Source: Amycolatopsis jiangsuensis
Lineage (GTDB): Bacteria > Actinomycetota > Actinomycetes > Mycobacteriales > Pseudonocardiaceae
Direction of reading: 5' to 3'
NCBI RefSeq assembly: GCF_014204865.1
Contig: NZ_JACHMG010000001.1
Location: forward strand, 6,288,501 to 6,352,500
DNA length: 64,000 bases
The position numbers were made by a program, and so were the translations under genes. Under the pieces are notes generated by a model. It was given only the letters and a program-made list of their open reading frames with translations, did not search any database and was not told the origin of the DNA. Shown piece after piece: positions 33,822 through 42,091 of this stretch (its first letter is position 1; each line of letters opens with the position of its first letter).

Positions 33822-34973
33822 TCAGCTCGGTACCACCGCGCCCAGCCGGTCGAAGGTGAACGGCCGTAGCGTCTCCGGGCGTTTCCCATCCAGCGCCCAG
33901 CTGGCGAAGGCCTCGGCCACTGCCGGGGCGAGGGCGAACCCGTGGCCGCTCCAGCCGGTTCCGACGAACACCGAATCCAGGCCGGGCGCCTTGTCGATCA
34001 CCGGGATCAGGTCGATGGTGCTGGTGTCCGCCCGGTTGTTGTCGACGGCGAGTACCTCCGCGCCGTCCAGCTCCGGCAGCGTCGCGGCCAGGTCGGCCAG
34101 CGTAGTGCGCAGCACGTCCGGATCGACCGTACCGACGCCGGTGACGGGGTCCCAGCTCCCGGGCCGGCCGCCGGAGAGCATCACCGAGCCCTCGTCGGTC
34201 ATCTTCACCGACAGCGATCGCCGGGTGTGGCCGATCTGGTGGTTCAGCCCGAATCCGGACGGCGGGCGGACGAACGTCACCTGCGTCGCCTTTTCCCACA
34301 AGGGCAGGGAAACCCCGATCGATTCACGCAGCAGCCGTGGGGTCGACCGGTTCGCGGCGAGGACCACGCCGCGGGTGGCCCGCATCCGCTCGCCGGTGGT
34401 CAGCTCCAGCGTGACCGAACCGTCCTCTCCGGGGACGAGCCCGGCCACCCCGGTGTGCTCGTGCACGGCAGCGCCGAGTTTCCGTGCCGCCGCACCGAAA
34501 GCCCTCGTCGTGGCGGGGTGATCCGCGGTGCCGTCGTCCGGGGTGTGCAGCGCGTGCCGGACACCCTCGGCGATGCCGGGCTGCATCGCCTCCAGCCTGC
34601 CCCGGTCGACGATCTCGCACGGGATACCCGCTGCGCGCTGCGCCTGTTGCCGGGCCGGCAGGCTCTGCCATCCGCTGACCCCGGCGATCTCCACGTCGTA
34701 GAGGCTGAGCAGGCCATTGCGGTGGTAGCCGGTCGGCGCGCCGAGCAGCGTGTCCAGCTCGGGCCACAGCTCGAGCGCCCGGCGGGCCAGCGGCAGTTCC
34801 CGCAGGTCCCGCCCGCCGGCGCGGACGCCGCGGCGGCCCGGCCCGCCGGAGGCGCCGGAGGCGAGTTCGCGGGCCTCCAGCAGGGTGACCTCCGCGCCCC
34901 GTGAGGCGAGGTGCCAGGCGGTGGCGGTGCCCACCACACCGCCGCCGACGACGATGTACTCGACGGACTGCAT
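33822..34973 (-). CDS. FAD-dependent amino-acid oxidase/dehydrogenase (DAO family, DadA-like)
   Basis: 383 residues. N-terminal FAD motif YIVVGGGVVGTATAWHLASR, then ARELASGASGGPGRRGVRAG. The substrate domain has GYHRNGLLSLYD. The C-terminus DSVFVGTGWSGHGFALAPAV is typical of DAO-fold enzymes that oxidise D-amino or N-methyl amino acids. The ATG at 34973 has a GAAAGGGA site; the frame stays open upstream into the ATPase gene, but that is chance. Last gene of a four-gene set that also imports an amino-acid-like substrate. Confidence 0.87.
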   Translation of the reverse strand: MQSVEYIVVGGGVVGTATAWHLASRGAEVTLLEARELASGASGGPGRRGVRAGGRDLRELPLARRALELWPELDTLLGAPTGYHRNGLLSLYDVEIAGVSGWQSLPARQQAQRAAGIPCEIVDRGRLEAMQPGIAEGVRHALHTPDDGTADHPATTRAFGAAARKLGAAVHEHTGVAGLVPGEDGSVTLELTTGERMRATRGVVLAANRSTPRLLRESIGVSLPLWEKATQVTFVRPPSGFGLNHQIGHTRRSLSVKMTDEGSVMLSGGRPGSWDPVTGVGTVDPDVLRTTLADLAATLPELDGAEVLAVDNNRADTSTIDLIPVIDKAPGLDSVFVGTGWSGHGFALAPAVAEAFASWALDGKRPETLRPFTFDRLGAVVPS

Positions 34974-35005
34974 CAGTGTTCCCTTTCTTTTCGGCCGGTT
35001 CGCGG

Positions 35006-35770
35006 TCAACCGACTCGGTCCAGAAAACGGCGTGTGCGTTCGTGGCCCGGAGCGTCGAGCACCTGCCCCGCCGGCCCCTGTTCGACGATCCGGCCCTGGT
35101 CCATGAACACCACCCGGTCCGCGACCTGGCGCGCGAACCCGATCTCGTGCGTGACCACGAGCATGGTCATCGCCTGGCCGGCCAGATCGCGCAGCACTTC
35201 GAGCACCTCGCCGACGAGTTCCGGATCCAGCGCGCTCGTCGGCTCGTCGAACAGCATCAGCTTCGGCCGCATGCACAGTGCCCGCGCGATCGCGACCCGC
35301 TGCTGCTGCCCGCCGGACAGCTGTGCCGGGTAGTTCGCGTGTTTGTCGGCGAGCCCGACCCGTTCGAGCATCGCTCTCGCGTGGGCGAGCGCCTCGCCCT
35401 TCGCCGTGCCCTGGACGTGGATCGGTGCTTCGACGAGGTTCTGCAGCACGGTGAGGTGGTGGAACAGGTTGAAACTCTGGAAGACCATGCCGATGTGCCT
35501 GCGGGCACGGCAGGTCTCCCGGTGCGTGGTCTCCACGAGATCGGGCCCGGAACGGCGGTAGCCGACCAGTTCCCCGTCCACCAGGATCATCCCGCCCTGG
35601 ATCTTCTCCAGGTGGTTGATGCACCGCAGCAGGGTGCTCTTGCCGGAACCGGACGGGCCGATCAGGCAGACCACCTCGCCCGGCTCGACCACCAGATCGA
35701 CTCCGTGCAGGACGTCGAGGGAGCCGTAACTCTTCCGCACCCCGCGGATCTCGACGGCAGGATCACTCAT
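35006..35770 (-). CDS. Polar amino acid ABC transporter ATP-binding protein (GlnQ type)
   Basis: 254 residues. Walker A GPSGSGKSTLL, Q-loop before HIGMVFQSFNLF, signature LSGGQQQR, Walker B LMLFDEPTSALDPE, H-loop in VVTHEIGF. Length and motifs are those of GlnQ/HisP-type ATPases. Overlaps the permease gene by 4 nt and is 32 nt before the oxidase gene. Confidence 0.93.
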   Translation of the reverse strand: MSDPAVEIRGVRKSYGSLDVLHGVDLVVEPGEVVCLIGPSGSGKSTLLRCINHLEKIQGGMILVDGELVGYRRSGPDLVETTHRETCRARRHIGMVFQSFNLFHHLTVLQNLVEAPIHVQGTAKGEALAHARAMLERVGLADKHANYPAQLSGGQQQRVAIARALCMRPKLMLFDEPTSALDPELVGEVLEVLRDLAGQAMTMLVVTHEIGFARQVADRVVFMDQGRIVEQGPAGQVLDAPGHERTRRFLDRVG

Positions 35771-36657
35771 CGCCTCTCCTTCAACGCCGGAACCCCTTGG
35801 CGACCACGGTTGAAATGCCGCTCCACGTAGTGCTGGCCGACCGTCAGCACCGCGGTCAGCACGAGATACCAGAACGTGACGACCAGCAGCAGCGGAATGG
35901 TCTCGTAGGTGCGCGCGTAGATGATCTGCGCGCTGTAGAGCAGTTCCGGCATGGAGATCACACTGACGATCGAGGTCGTCTTCACCACGTTCACGAACTG
36001 GTTGGTCAGCGGCGGCACGATGGCCCGCATCGCCTGCGGCAGCACGATCCGGCGCAGCGACAGCCGGCTCGACATGCCCAGCGCCTCGGCGGCCTCCCGC
36101 TGCCCGTGTTCGACCGAGATCAGCCCGGCCCGGAAGATTTCCGCGCAGTAGGCCGCTTCGTGCAGGGTGAGTCCGATGATCGCCGCGCCTGCCACGGTGA
36201 TCACCGAGTTCGTTTCCACACTGAACAGGTCCGGGCCGAGCGGAACGCCGAGCGACAGCCGGGGGTAGAGCGCGGCGAAGTTGTACAGCAGGAGCAGCAG
36301 CACGAGCAGCGGCGTCGCACGGAACACCCAGATGTAGGCGCCGGAAACCGCGTTGAGCACCTTGCTCGAAGACTGCCGCAGAATGGCCAGCACGACGCCC
36401 ACGACGATCGACAGCGCCATCGCGATCACCGCCAGTTCGACCGTCCGGCCGAGCCCGGCCAGGATCGCCGGGCTGAACAGGTAGTGCCCGAAGGCGGGCC
36501 AGGAGAAGTTGTCGTTGGTGAACGCCGAGGTGAGCAGGAGTGCGACGAGCAGCGCGACGATGACGCCGGCCACCGCGTTGCCGTAGCGTTTTCTGGTCAG
36601 GATCCGGGACGGCAGGTCGGTGCGCCCCTGCTCGGCCAGGTGATCGGAAACCGTCAT
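35767..36657 (-). CDS. Amino acid ABC transporter permease (HisM/GlnP type)
   Basis: About 296 residues from the ATG at 36657, next to the stop of the binding-protein gene. Five or more membrane segments, with the His/Glu/Gln/Arg permease motif: VFRATPLLVLLLLLYN, LHEAAYCAEIFRAGLISVEH, then GQREAAEALGMSSRLSLRRI and VLPQAMRAIVPPLTNQFVN (EAA loop). Only one permease gene is present, so it should act as a homodimer. An earlier start at 36714 would lie inside the upstream gene. Confidence 0.9.
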   Translation of the reverse strand: MTVSDHLAEQGRTDLPSRILTRKRYGNAVAGVIVALLVALLLTSAFTNDNFSWPAFGHYLFSPAILAGLGRTVELAVIAMALSIVVGVVLAILRQSSSKVLNAVSGAYIWVFRATPLLVLLLLLYNFAALYPRLSLGVPLGPDLFSVETNSVITVAGAAIIGLTLHEAAYCAEIFRAGLISVEHGQREAAEALGMSSRLSLRRIVLPQAMRAIVPPLTNQFVNVVKTTSIVSVISMPELLYSAQIIYARTYETIPLLLVVTFWYLVLTAVLTVGQHYVERHFNRGRQGVPALKERR

Positions 36658-36659
36658 CA

Positions 36660-37553
36660 CTACCTTCCGTTCAGGATTTCCGTGGTGGCGAGGTCGTTTT
36701 CCTCGAGGCCCCATTTCCGCAGGATCCGCTGGTAGGTGCCGTCGTCCATGAGCCGCTGGACGGCCTGGTGCACCGGCCCGGTCAGCGGCGAATGCTTGGC
36801 GAATCCGGCCGCGACGAGGGCTCGCTTGTACTTGCCGGCCAGCCGGAACAGGTCCGGCTGGCGGCTGGCCACGTACTGCGTGAGCGAGATCGAGAAGTAG
36901 AGCACGCCGATCCGTTCACTGCGCAGAGCGAGCACGGCCGCGGTGCCGTCCGGGAAGAGGCTCAGCCGCCAGTCCGGCAGGCCGGCCTTCGCGCAGGTGC
37001 CCGCGGCCTGGTCCAGCTGACCCTGCTGGACCGAACCGATCACCACGCCGACGTCCCGGTCACACAGGTCCACATAGGACTTGAGCGGGTCCTTCATCGT
37101 GCTGCGGGTGAGAAAACCCTGCCCGCCGTTGTAGTAGGTGACGAAATCGGCCTTCTTCCGCCGCTCCTCGGTGGGGCTGAGCGAGGCGAGCACCATGTCG
37201 TAGCGTCCGGCGGCCAGTCCCGGCACGATGGCATCCAGGCTGGTCGGAACCGGATCCGCACGCACGCAGAACACGTCCGCGATGGCCTGGCTCATGTCCC
37301 GGTCGAGGCCGACGATGGTCACGTTGTCCTCGGCGTGGTAGGCCATCGGCGGGGTGTGCGGCGACATCGCGACCAGGAACGAGCCACGCTGGCGGATCGG
37401 CGCGGGCAAGGTCTTGGCCAGCGCGGGGTCGCACCGTCCGTGCGGACGTTCCAGCAACGCGGGATCCGCGGTGCCCGTCGAACTCAGTCCGCAGCCGGCC
37501 AGTGCCGGTATCAGGCAAAGCAACCACGCGATCGGCCATCTCCTCCGCCGCAT
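36660..37553 (-). CDS. Amino acid ABC transporter substrate-binding lipoprotein (SBP family 3)
   Basis: 297 residues from the ATG at 37553, which has a GGAGGT site. Basic N-terminus MRRRRWP, hydrophobic stretch and lipobox LAGC. The SBP_bac_3 fold shows GSFLVAMSPHTPPMAYHAED, IVGLDRDMSQAIADVF, VLASLSPTEERRKKADFVTY and VVIGSVQQGQLD. Extra cysteines (GRCDPAL, FCVRA, LCDRD, GTCAKAG) suggest two disulphides outside the cell. First gene of the operon, divergent from the RpiR regulator. Confidence 0.9.
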   Translation of the reverse strand: MRRRRWPIAWLLCLIPALAGCGLSSTGTADPALLERPHGRCDPALAKTLPAPIRQRGSFLVAMSPHTPPMAYHAEDNVTIVGLDRDMSQAIADVFCVRADPVPTSLDAIVPGLAAGRYDMVLASLSPTEERRKKADFVTYYNGGQGFLTRSTMKDPLKSYVDLCDRDVGVVIGSVQQGQLDQAAGTCAKAGLPDWRLSLFPDGTAAVLALRSERIGVLYFSISLTQYVASRQPDLFRLAGKYKRALVAAGFAKHSPLTGPVHQAVQRLMDDGTYQRILRKWGLEENDLATTEILNGR

Positions 37554-37607
37554 CACACCACCTCCGCAGTCGGGTGATGTAGTGTGTACTTCATGAACTC
37601 GCGAAAG

Positions 37608-37623
37608 TCTAGTGGTGACTAGA
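37608..37623. promoter_or_regulatory. Palindrome TCTAGT-GGTG-ACTAGA at the RpiR start codon
   Basis: Perfect 6-4-6 inverted repeat ending on the first base of the RpiR start codon, within the short (69-bp) divergent region shared with the amino-acid transporter operon. Best read as the operator for this RpiR protein, allowing autoregulation and control of the transporter. Confidence 0.55.
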
Positions 37624-38540
37624 TGGAGACCTCGTTGACGAAGCGGATCGCCCAGGTCCGGGACCAGCTGGGCGCCGGTGGACTTCGCGTGGCCGACTTC
37701 TTCGCGCTGCACCCGTCGGAGGCCTCGGTGTTCTCCGCGCAGGAAATCGCGCGGCGTGCGGAAGTCAGTGACGCGACCGTGATCCGGACCGTCAAACAGC
37801 TCGGCTACAGCGGTTTGGGCGAGTTGCGTCGCGCGGCAGCGGCGACGGTGAACCCGGTCCGCGATCCGGAGCAGACGCTGGCCGAGCACCTGACCCAGTC
37901 CGACGACAGCAGTCGGCTCCTGGCGAAGATGTGCCTGGACGCCGTGCAGCTGGCCCGTGCCCTGCCCGCGACGGTGCCGACCGAGGCGTTCGAGACGGCG
38001 GCGCGCATCGTCGCCGACGCCGCGCACACGCTGATCGTCGGCTACGGATCCGCTCTGCCGCTGGCCGATTCGCTGTCGCTGGGACTACGCCGGATCGGCT
38101 GGGTAGCCAGCGCCACCGGCCAGACCGGCTACAACTTCGCCGACGAACTCGGCAGGCTCGGCCCCGGTTCGGCGCTGGTGCTCATCGCCCCGCTGCGCCA
38201 CGTCCGCGAGCACGACGTGGCCATCAGTGAGGCGAAACGGGCCGGCTGTCCGATCGTGCTGGTCACCGAGGTGCTGGCAAGTCACTTCGCCGACCGCGTG
38301 GACACCGTGCTGGTCGCACCGTCCACTGAGGACATGCTGCCGAGTACCCTGCTCGGCCACCTGCTGATCCTGGACGCACTGCTGCTCGCGGTGGCCGCGA
38401 CCGACCCGGACCGAGCGCTCGACGGCTGGAAGACCACGAACCGTCTGCGCGGCGAGCTGGTCGACGGGAACCTGGACGTACCGCTGAACCGTGCGCTCGC
38501 CTCGCGGGTCCGGCCGCGAGGCGACGACGTCACGGAGTGA
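37623..38540 (+). CDS. MurR/RpiR-family transcriptional regulator
   Basis: 305 residues. The N-terminal HTH_6 domain (LTKRIAQVRDQLGAGGLRVA, then AQEIARRAEVSDATVIRTVK) is followed by a SIS domain (about 125-250) with LIVGYGSALPLADSLSLGLR and LIAPLRHVREHDVAISEAKR. SIS domains bind phosphosugars or related ligands. Divergent from the ABC importer/oxidase operon, so its ligand is probably linked to that pathway, although RpiR control of amino-acid use is less common than of sugar use. Confidence 0.88.
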   Translation: METSLTKRIAQVRDQLGAGGLRVADFFALHPSEASVFSAQEIARRAEVSDATVIRTVKQLGYSGLGELRRAAAATVNPVRDPEQTLAEHLTQSDDSSRLLAKMCLDAVQLARALPATVPTEAFETAARIVADAAHTLIVGYGSALPLADSLSLGLRRIGWVASATGQTGYNFADELGRLGPGSALVLIAPLRHVREHDVAISEAKRAGCPIVLVTEVLASHFADRVDTVLVAPSTEDMLPSTLLGHLLILDALLLAVAATDPDRALDGWKTTNRLRGELVDGNLDVPLNRALASRVRPRGDDVTE

Positions 38541-38976
38541 GCGTGCTCCCGGCATCCGGCGGTTCGCCGGTCAGCGCCGTTTCGACCGTCTGCTCGAGCT
38601 GGGCCTGCAGATAGCGGCAGTCGCGCACGGGGTTGTCCTGCGGGCAGGTGAGCAGGTGGTCGAGGACCTGCTGGGCGTCCCGCAGCCGGCGAATCTGCTC
38701 CTGCATCGCGGCCAGTGACCCTTCGATCACCTGCCGGGTCGCGGAACGGTCCTGCGCCGGGTGCTCGGTGAGCGTGGCCGCGGTGTCGGCCAGGCTCATC
38801 ATGCCGTCGCGGTGCAGGAGCCGGATGAGGGCCAGCCTGCGCAGTTCGTCGCGGCCGTAGGTCCGGACGGTGCCCCGGCGTCCGGCTGGCCGCAGCACGC
38901 CGACCTGGTCGTAGTACCGCAGGGCGGAGACGGCGATTCCGAAGCGCCGGGCCACCTCGCTGATCGAGTAGTCCAT
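38530..38976 (-). CDS. MerR-family transcriptional regulator
   Basis: 148 residues. The winged helix YSISEVARRFGIAVSALRYY is followed by DQVGVLRPAGRRGTVRTYGR, a dimerisation coiled coil (EGSLAAMQEQIRRLRDAQQV) and a C-terminal segment with CPQDNPVRDC whose two cysteines could bind a metal or sense redox state. The ATG at 38976 faces the monooxygenase gene across 55 bp that contain a perfect palindrome. The 3' end overlaps the RpiR gene end by 11 bp (convergent). Confidence 0.87.
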   Translation of the reverse strand: MDYSISEVARRFGIAVSALRYYDQVGVLRPAGRRGTVRTYGRDELRRLALIRLLHRDGMMSLADTAATLTEHPAQDRSATRQVIEGSLAAMQEQIRRLRDAQQVLDHLLTCPQDNPVRDCRYLQAQLEQTVETALTGEPPDAGSTLTP

Positions 38977-38993
38977 GGCGTCAGCGTCGCAGA

Positions 38994-39022
38994 TTGCACT
39001 CAAGCCGGCTTGAGCGTGCACT
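38994..39022 (+). promoter_or_regulatory. MerR-type promoter with 16-bp palindrome
   Basis: CTCAAGCCGGCTTGAG (38999-39014) is a perfect palindrome between TTGCAC (38994-38999) and TGCACT (39017-39022). MerR proteins bind exactly such sites inside over-long spacers and twist the promoter on ligand binding. It lies between the MerR gene and the monooxygenase gene, so it probably controls both. Confidence 0.6.
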
Positions 39023-39031
39023 GTGGCCGCC

Positions 39032-40555
39032 ATGATCGGAGAAACCAGTGAAGTGATCGTGGTCGGAGCCGGCCCGGTCGGCTTGTCGACCGCCCTGTTC
39101 CTCGCCGACCGGGGCGTGCGGGTGACGGTGCTGGAGAAGCGGGATTCGCTCGCCGCCGCACCGCGTGCCGGAACGAGCGTGCGCACGCTGGAACTGTTCC
39201 GCTCGATCGGTCTCGGCGCCGAACTGGACCGGCGGTGCTGGGACGGCCCGGCGCCGTTCCGGTCGGTGGTCAAGGACAGTGCGATCGGCGCGGTGCGCCA
39301 GGCCGCGGCGCTGCCCGAGCGGTACGCGCGGCTGCTGGCCGAATGCAGTCCGATCGGGATCCGGCGGACGACGACCCAGTGCGAGGTGCAGCAGCTCGCA
39401 CTCGAGCAGGTTCGCCAGCGCGGCGGCCGGGTGCGGCTGGCCACCGAAGTGGTCGACGTCGCCCTCGGCGCGGACGAGGTGCGGGTCGAGACGGCCGATG
39501 CCGGGACTCTGGTCTGCCGGTACCTGATCGGAGCCGACGGCGCGCGCAGCCGGGTCCGGGACCTGCTCGGTATCCCCGTCGCGGACCGGCAGGTCGCGGC
39601 GCGGCTGAACACGGCCTTCTTCCGGGCCGATCTCCACGAGCTGCTTCCGGAATCCTCGACGCACGCCTGTTTCATCCGCAACGAACACGTCTACTGCACA
39701 CTCTTCGCGAAAGGTGGTGACCGCTGGTCCTCGCATCTGATGGACTACCCCGGAAAATCCGCCGAGCGGACCGTGCTTTCGCCGGAGCGGACCATTCACC
39801 TGCTGCACCAGGCGATCGGCAAGCCGGTGCCGATCGAGCTGCTCGAGTGCAACGCGTGGGAAGCGGCGATCGGGATGGCCGGATCGTTCCGTCGCGGCCG
39901 GGCCTTCCTCGCCGGCGACGCCGCACACGTGCAGAGTTCCGCCGGCGGGCTCGGCATGAACACCGGGATCCAGGACGGGCACAACCTCGCCTGGAAGCTG
40001 GCCGAGGTGCTGCGGGGGACGGCCGGTGAGTCGCTTGTGGACAGTTACGAGCCGGAGCGACGGGCTGCCGCGGAGGCGTCGCTGGCACTGTCCCACCGCG
40101 TGCACCGCGGGTACCAGTCTCATGAGGACGTGCAGCAGCTGTACGCCCGCCTGGCCGAGGACTACCTGCGCGGCATGCTCTTCTACCGTTATCCGGCCGA
40201 GGGGGACGACGCGGTGGACATCCTGCGGAACCAGACGTGCGTCGGTGCCCGCCTGCCGCACCGGTGGCTCGACGATGGCGAAGTGTCCACCTTGGACCTC
40301 GTCGGTGCCGGCTGGACATTGCTGACCGGTTCGGGTGGCGCCGGCTGGCAGGCCGCCGCCGACCAGCTCGACGTGCGGCAGATCGCCGGGTTCACCGAAC
40401 TGTCCGGCACCGGGGCCGACGGCGCGGTGCTCGTGCGGCCGGACGGTTTCGTCGCCTGGCGTGCGCAACGGCTGCCCGCCGACCCGGCCGGCGCCGTCCG
40501 GTCCATGCTGCGCGGGGAGCGCAGGCCACCGGCTGCCCGCTCAGCCCAGGGGTAG
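39032..40555 (+). CDS. FAD-dependent aromatic monooxygenase (PheA/TfdB group)
   Basis: About 507 residues. FAD motif VIVVGAGPVGLSTALFLADR, DG motif YLIGADGARSRVRDLLGI, and second FAD motif FLAGDAAHVQSSAGGLGMNT followed by NLAWKLAEVLRG. The C-terminal thioredoxin-like domain of polyketide and phenol hydroxylases is present but shortened. Expected to hydroxylate an aromatic ring with NAD(P)H and oxygen. Start taken as the ATG 39032; a GTG at 39023 is also possible. Single gene under the divergent MerR protein, hence likely induced by its own substrate. Confidence 0.87.
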   Translation: MIGETSEVIVVGAGPVGLSTALFLADRGVRVTVLEKRDSLAAAPRAGTSVRTLELFRSIGLGAELDRRCWDGPAPFRSVVKDSAIGAVRQAAALPERYARLLAECSPIGIRRTTTQCEVQQLALEQVRQRGGRVRLATEVVDVALGADEVRVETADAGTLVCRYLIGADGARSRVRDLLGIPVADRQVAARLNTAFFRADLHELLPESSTHACFIRNEHVYCTLFAKGGDRWSSHLMDYPGKSAERTVLSPERTIHLLHQAIGKPVPIELLECNAWEAAIGMAGSFRRGRAFLAGDAAHVQSSAGGLGMNTGIQDGHNLAWKLAEVLRGTAGESLVDSYEPERRAAAEASLALSHRVHRGYQSHEDVQQLYARLAEDYLRGMLFYRYPAEGDDAVDILRNQTCVGARLPHRWLDDGEVSTLDLVGAGWTLLTGSGGAGWQAAADQLDVRQIAGFTELSGTGADGAVLVRPDGFVAWRAQRLPADPAGAVRSMLRGERRPPAARSAQG

Positions 40556-42040
40556 CGCTGCCTGCCGCGACGCGCTCGAACCGGGTGCGGGCGCCGGCTC
40601 GGCAGCGCAGAACCGGTCGTGCGCCGGACGTTTCCCGGTGGCCAGGTAGTCGGTCACGGCGTCGTTCCCGCACTTGTTCGGGGCGAAGACGTAGACGCCG
40701 TGGCCGCCCTGGTCGACAGTCACCATCCGGGCGCGGTCGCCGAAGGCCCGGCGCAGCTGCCGGGCACCGGACACCGGCGTGCCCGGGTCGCGCAGGTTCT
40801 GCACCATCAGCACGTTCGACGGACCCCGGTCGCCGATGCGCACCGGCGGTTCGATCGGGGCCGTCGGCCAGAACGCGCACGGCGTGACGTTGGCCGTGGC
40901 GCCGCCGAGCATCGGGTACCGGGCCCGGTCGAGCACGACGTGCCGCTGGTAGGTCTCGATCGATTTCGGCCAGCGGGAATCCGCGCACAGCACGGCGAAG
41001 TGCGAAGCGAAGTTGTTGTCGCCGGCTTCCGCGGCGGCCGCGCCCGCGGCCGGCGGCGGCCGGCCGGTGTCGAGTGCGTGCCACGTCTCGGCCAGAGTCG
41101 GGAACTGGTCGTTGGTGTAGAGCACGAAAAGCGTGTACAGCCGCAGCGTCGCCCCGTCGAACCCCTGCACCGGGGTCCGGTCCAGCCGGTCGACCAGCTC
41201 GTAGAACTTCGCCGTCACCTGTGCCGCGGTGCTGCCGAGCTGGTACTTCTCGGGGTCCGCCGCGGCGAACTTCGCGAAATCGGGGAAGCGGTCCTGCATT
41301 CCGCGGGCGATCAGCCGGATGCCGGTGCTGTCGTAGCCGCCGGGACCCATGTTGCTGTCCAGCACGATCCGGTCGCTGCGCTCCGGGAACATCGTGGTGT
41401 ACACGGAACCGAGGTAGGTGCCGTACGAGGCGCCGTAGTAGGAGATCTTCGGTTCGCCCAGCGCCATCCGGATGCGGTCCATGTCGCGCGCGGTGTTGGC
41501 AGTCGTCACGTACGGCAGCATCGGCCCGGTCTTCGCCGCGGCGCACTGCTCTGCGACGGTCTTCGAGTAGTCGGCCTGCTCCACCACTTCCGCGCGGTTG
41601 TGCGCATACGGCGGCGTGATGGGCTGCGGCTGGTCCGGCCGCAGGTCGCAGGTCACCGGGGTGCTGTGGCCGACGCCACGGGGATCGAACCCGATCACGT
41701 CGTAGCTGTCCAGCACGCTCTGCGGCAACCCGTTGTCCCGCAGGAGAGCCGGGAAGTTCAGCCCGCCGTCACCCGGCCCGCCGGGATTGGTCAGCAGTAC
41801 CCCGCGCCGCGCGGCCGGTTTCGTGCTGGCCACCCGGGAAATGGTGAGGTCGATCTGCGTTCCGCCCGGGTTCCGGTAGTCCAGCGGCACCTGCAGGGTG
41901 CCGCATTCGAGGCCGGGCTTGGCCACGTCGGCCGGACAGTCGCCCCATGCCGGAGTTTCCGGGGAAGCAGCGGCCACCGCCGGCAGCGCGGCCGCGGTCA
42001 CCACCGCCACCGCGAACGCCGTCACCCAGGTCTTCCGCAC
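40541..42040 (-). CDS. Secreted alpha/beta-hydrolase, tripeptidyl aminopeptidase type
   Basis: About 499 residues from the GTG at 42040 (GGAGGAG site upstream). Signal peptide VRKTWVTAFAVAVVTAAALP with cleavage near AVAAA. Family marks: LECGTLQVPLDYRNPGG, LLTNPGGPGDGG (oxyanion), nucleophile YYGASYGTYLG, Asp in NLRDPGTPV and His in VDQGGHGVY; the C-terminal TAP-like domain is present. These extracellular enzymes trim short peptides from the N-terminus. The last 15 bp overlap the end of the convergent monooxygenase gene. Confidence 0.9.
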   Translation of the reverse strand: MRKTWVTAFAVAVVTAAALPAVAAASPETPAWGDCPADVAKPGLECGTLQVPLDYRNPGGTQIDLTISRVASTKPAARRGVLLTNPGGPGDGGLNFPALLRDNGLPQSVLDSYDVIGFDPRGVGHSTPVTCDLRPDQPQPITPPYAHNRAEVVEQADYSKTVAEQCAAAKTGPMLPYVTTANTARDMDRIRMALGEPKISYYGASYGTYLGSVYTTMFPERSDRIVLDSNMGPGGYDSTGIRLIARGMQDRFPDFAKFAAADPEKYQLGSTAAQVTAKFYELVDRLDRTPVQGFDGATLRLYTLFVLYTNDQFPTLAETWHALDTGRPPPAAGAAAAEAGDNNFASHFAVLCADSRWPKSIETYQRHVVLDRARYPMLGGATANVTPCAFWPTAPIEPPVRIGDRGPSNVLMVQNLRDPGTPVSGARQLRRAFGDRARMVTVDQGGHGVYVFAPNKCGNDAVTDYLATGKRPAHDRFCAAEPAPAPGSSASRQAALPLG

Positions 42041-42091
42041 GAGCACTCCTCCAGCTCCGCCGATGAATGACACGTGCCCGATCGGCGCGTC

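Noticed and set aside
30812..33889. Minus-strand frame of over 1000 codons opposite the AfsR-like gene
   Set aside because: Shadow of a high-GC gene: no ribosome site and no recognisable motif, while the plus strand encodes a complete multi-domain regulator.
33822..35624. Fused transporter-oxidase protein suggested by one long minus frame
   Set aside because: The N-terminal half is an out-of-frame reading of the ATPase gene; the oxidase has its own ATG at 34973 with a ribosome site.
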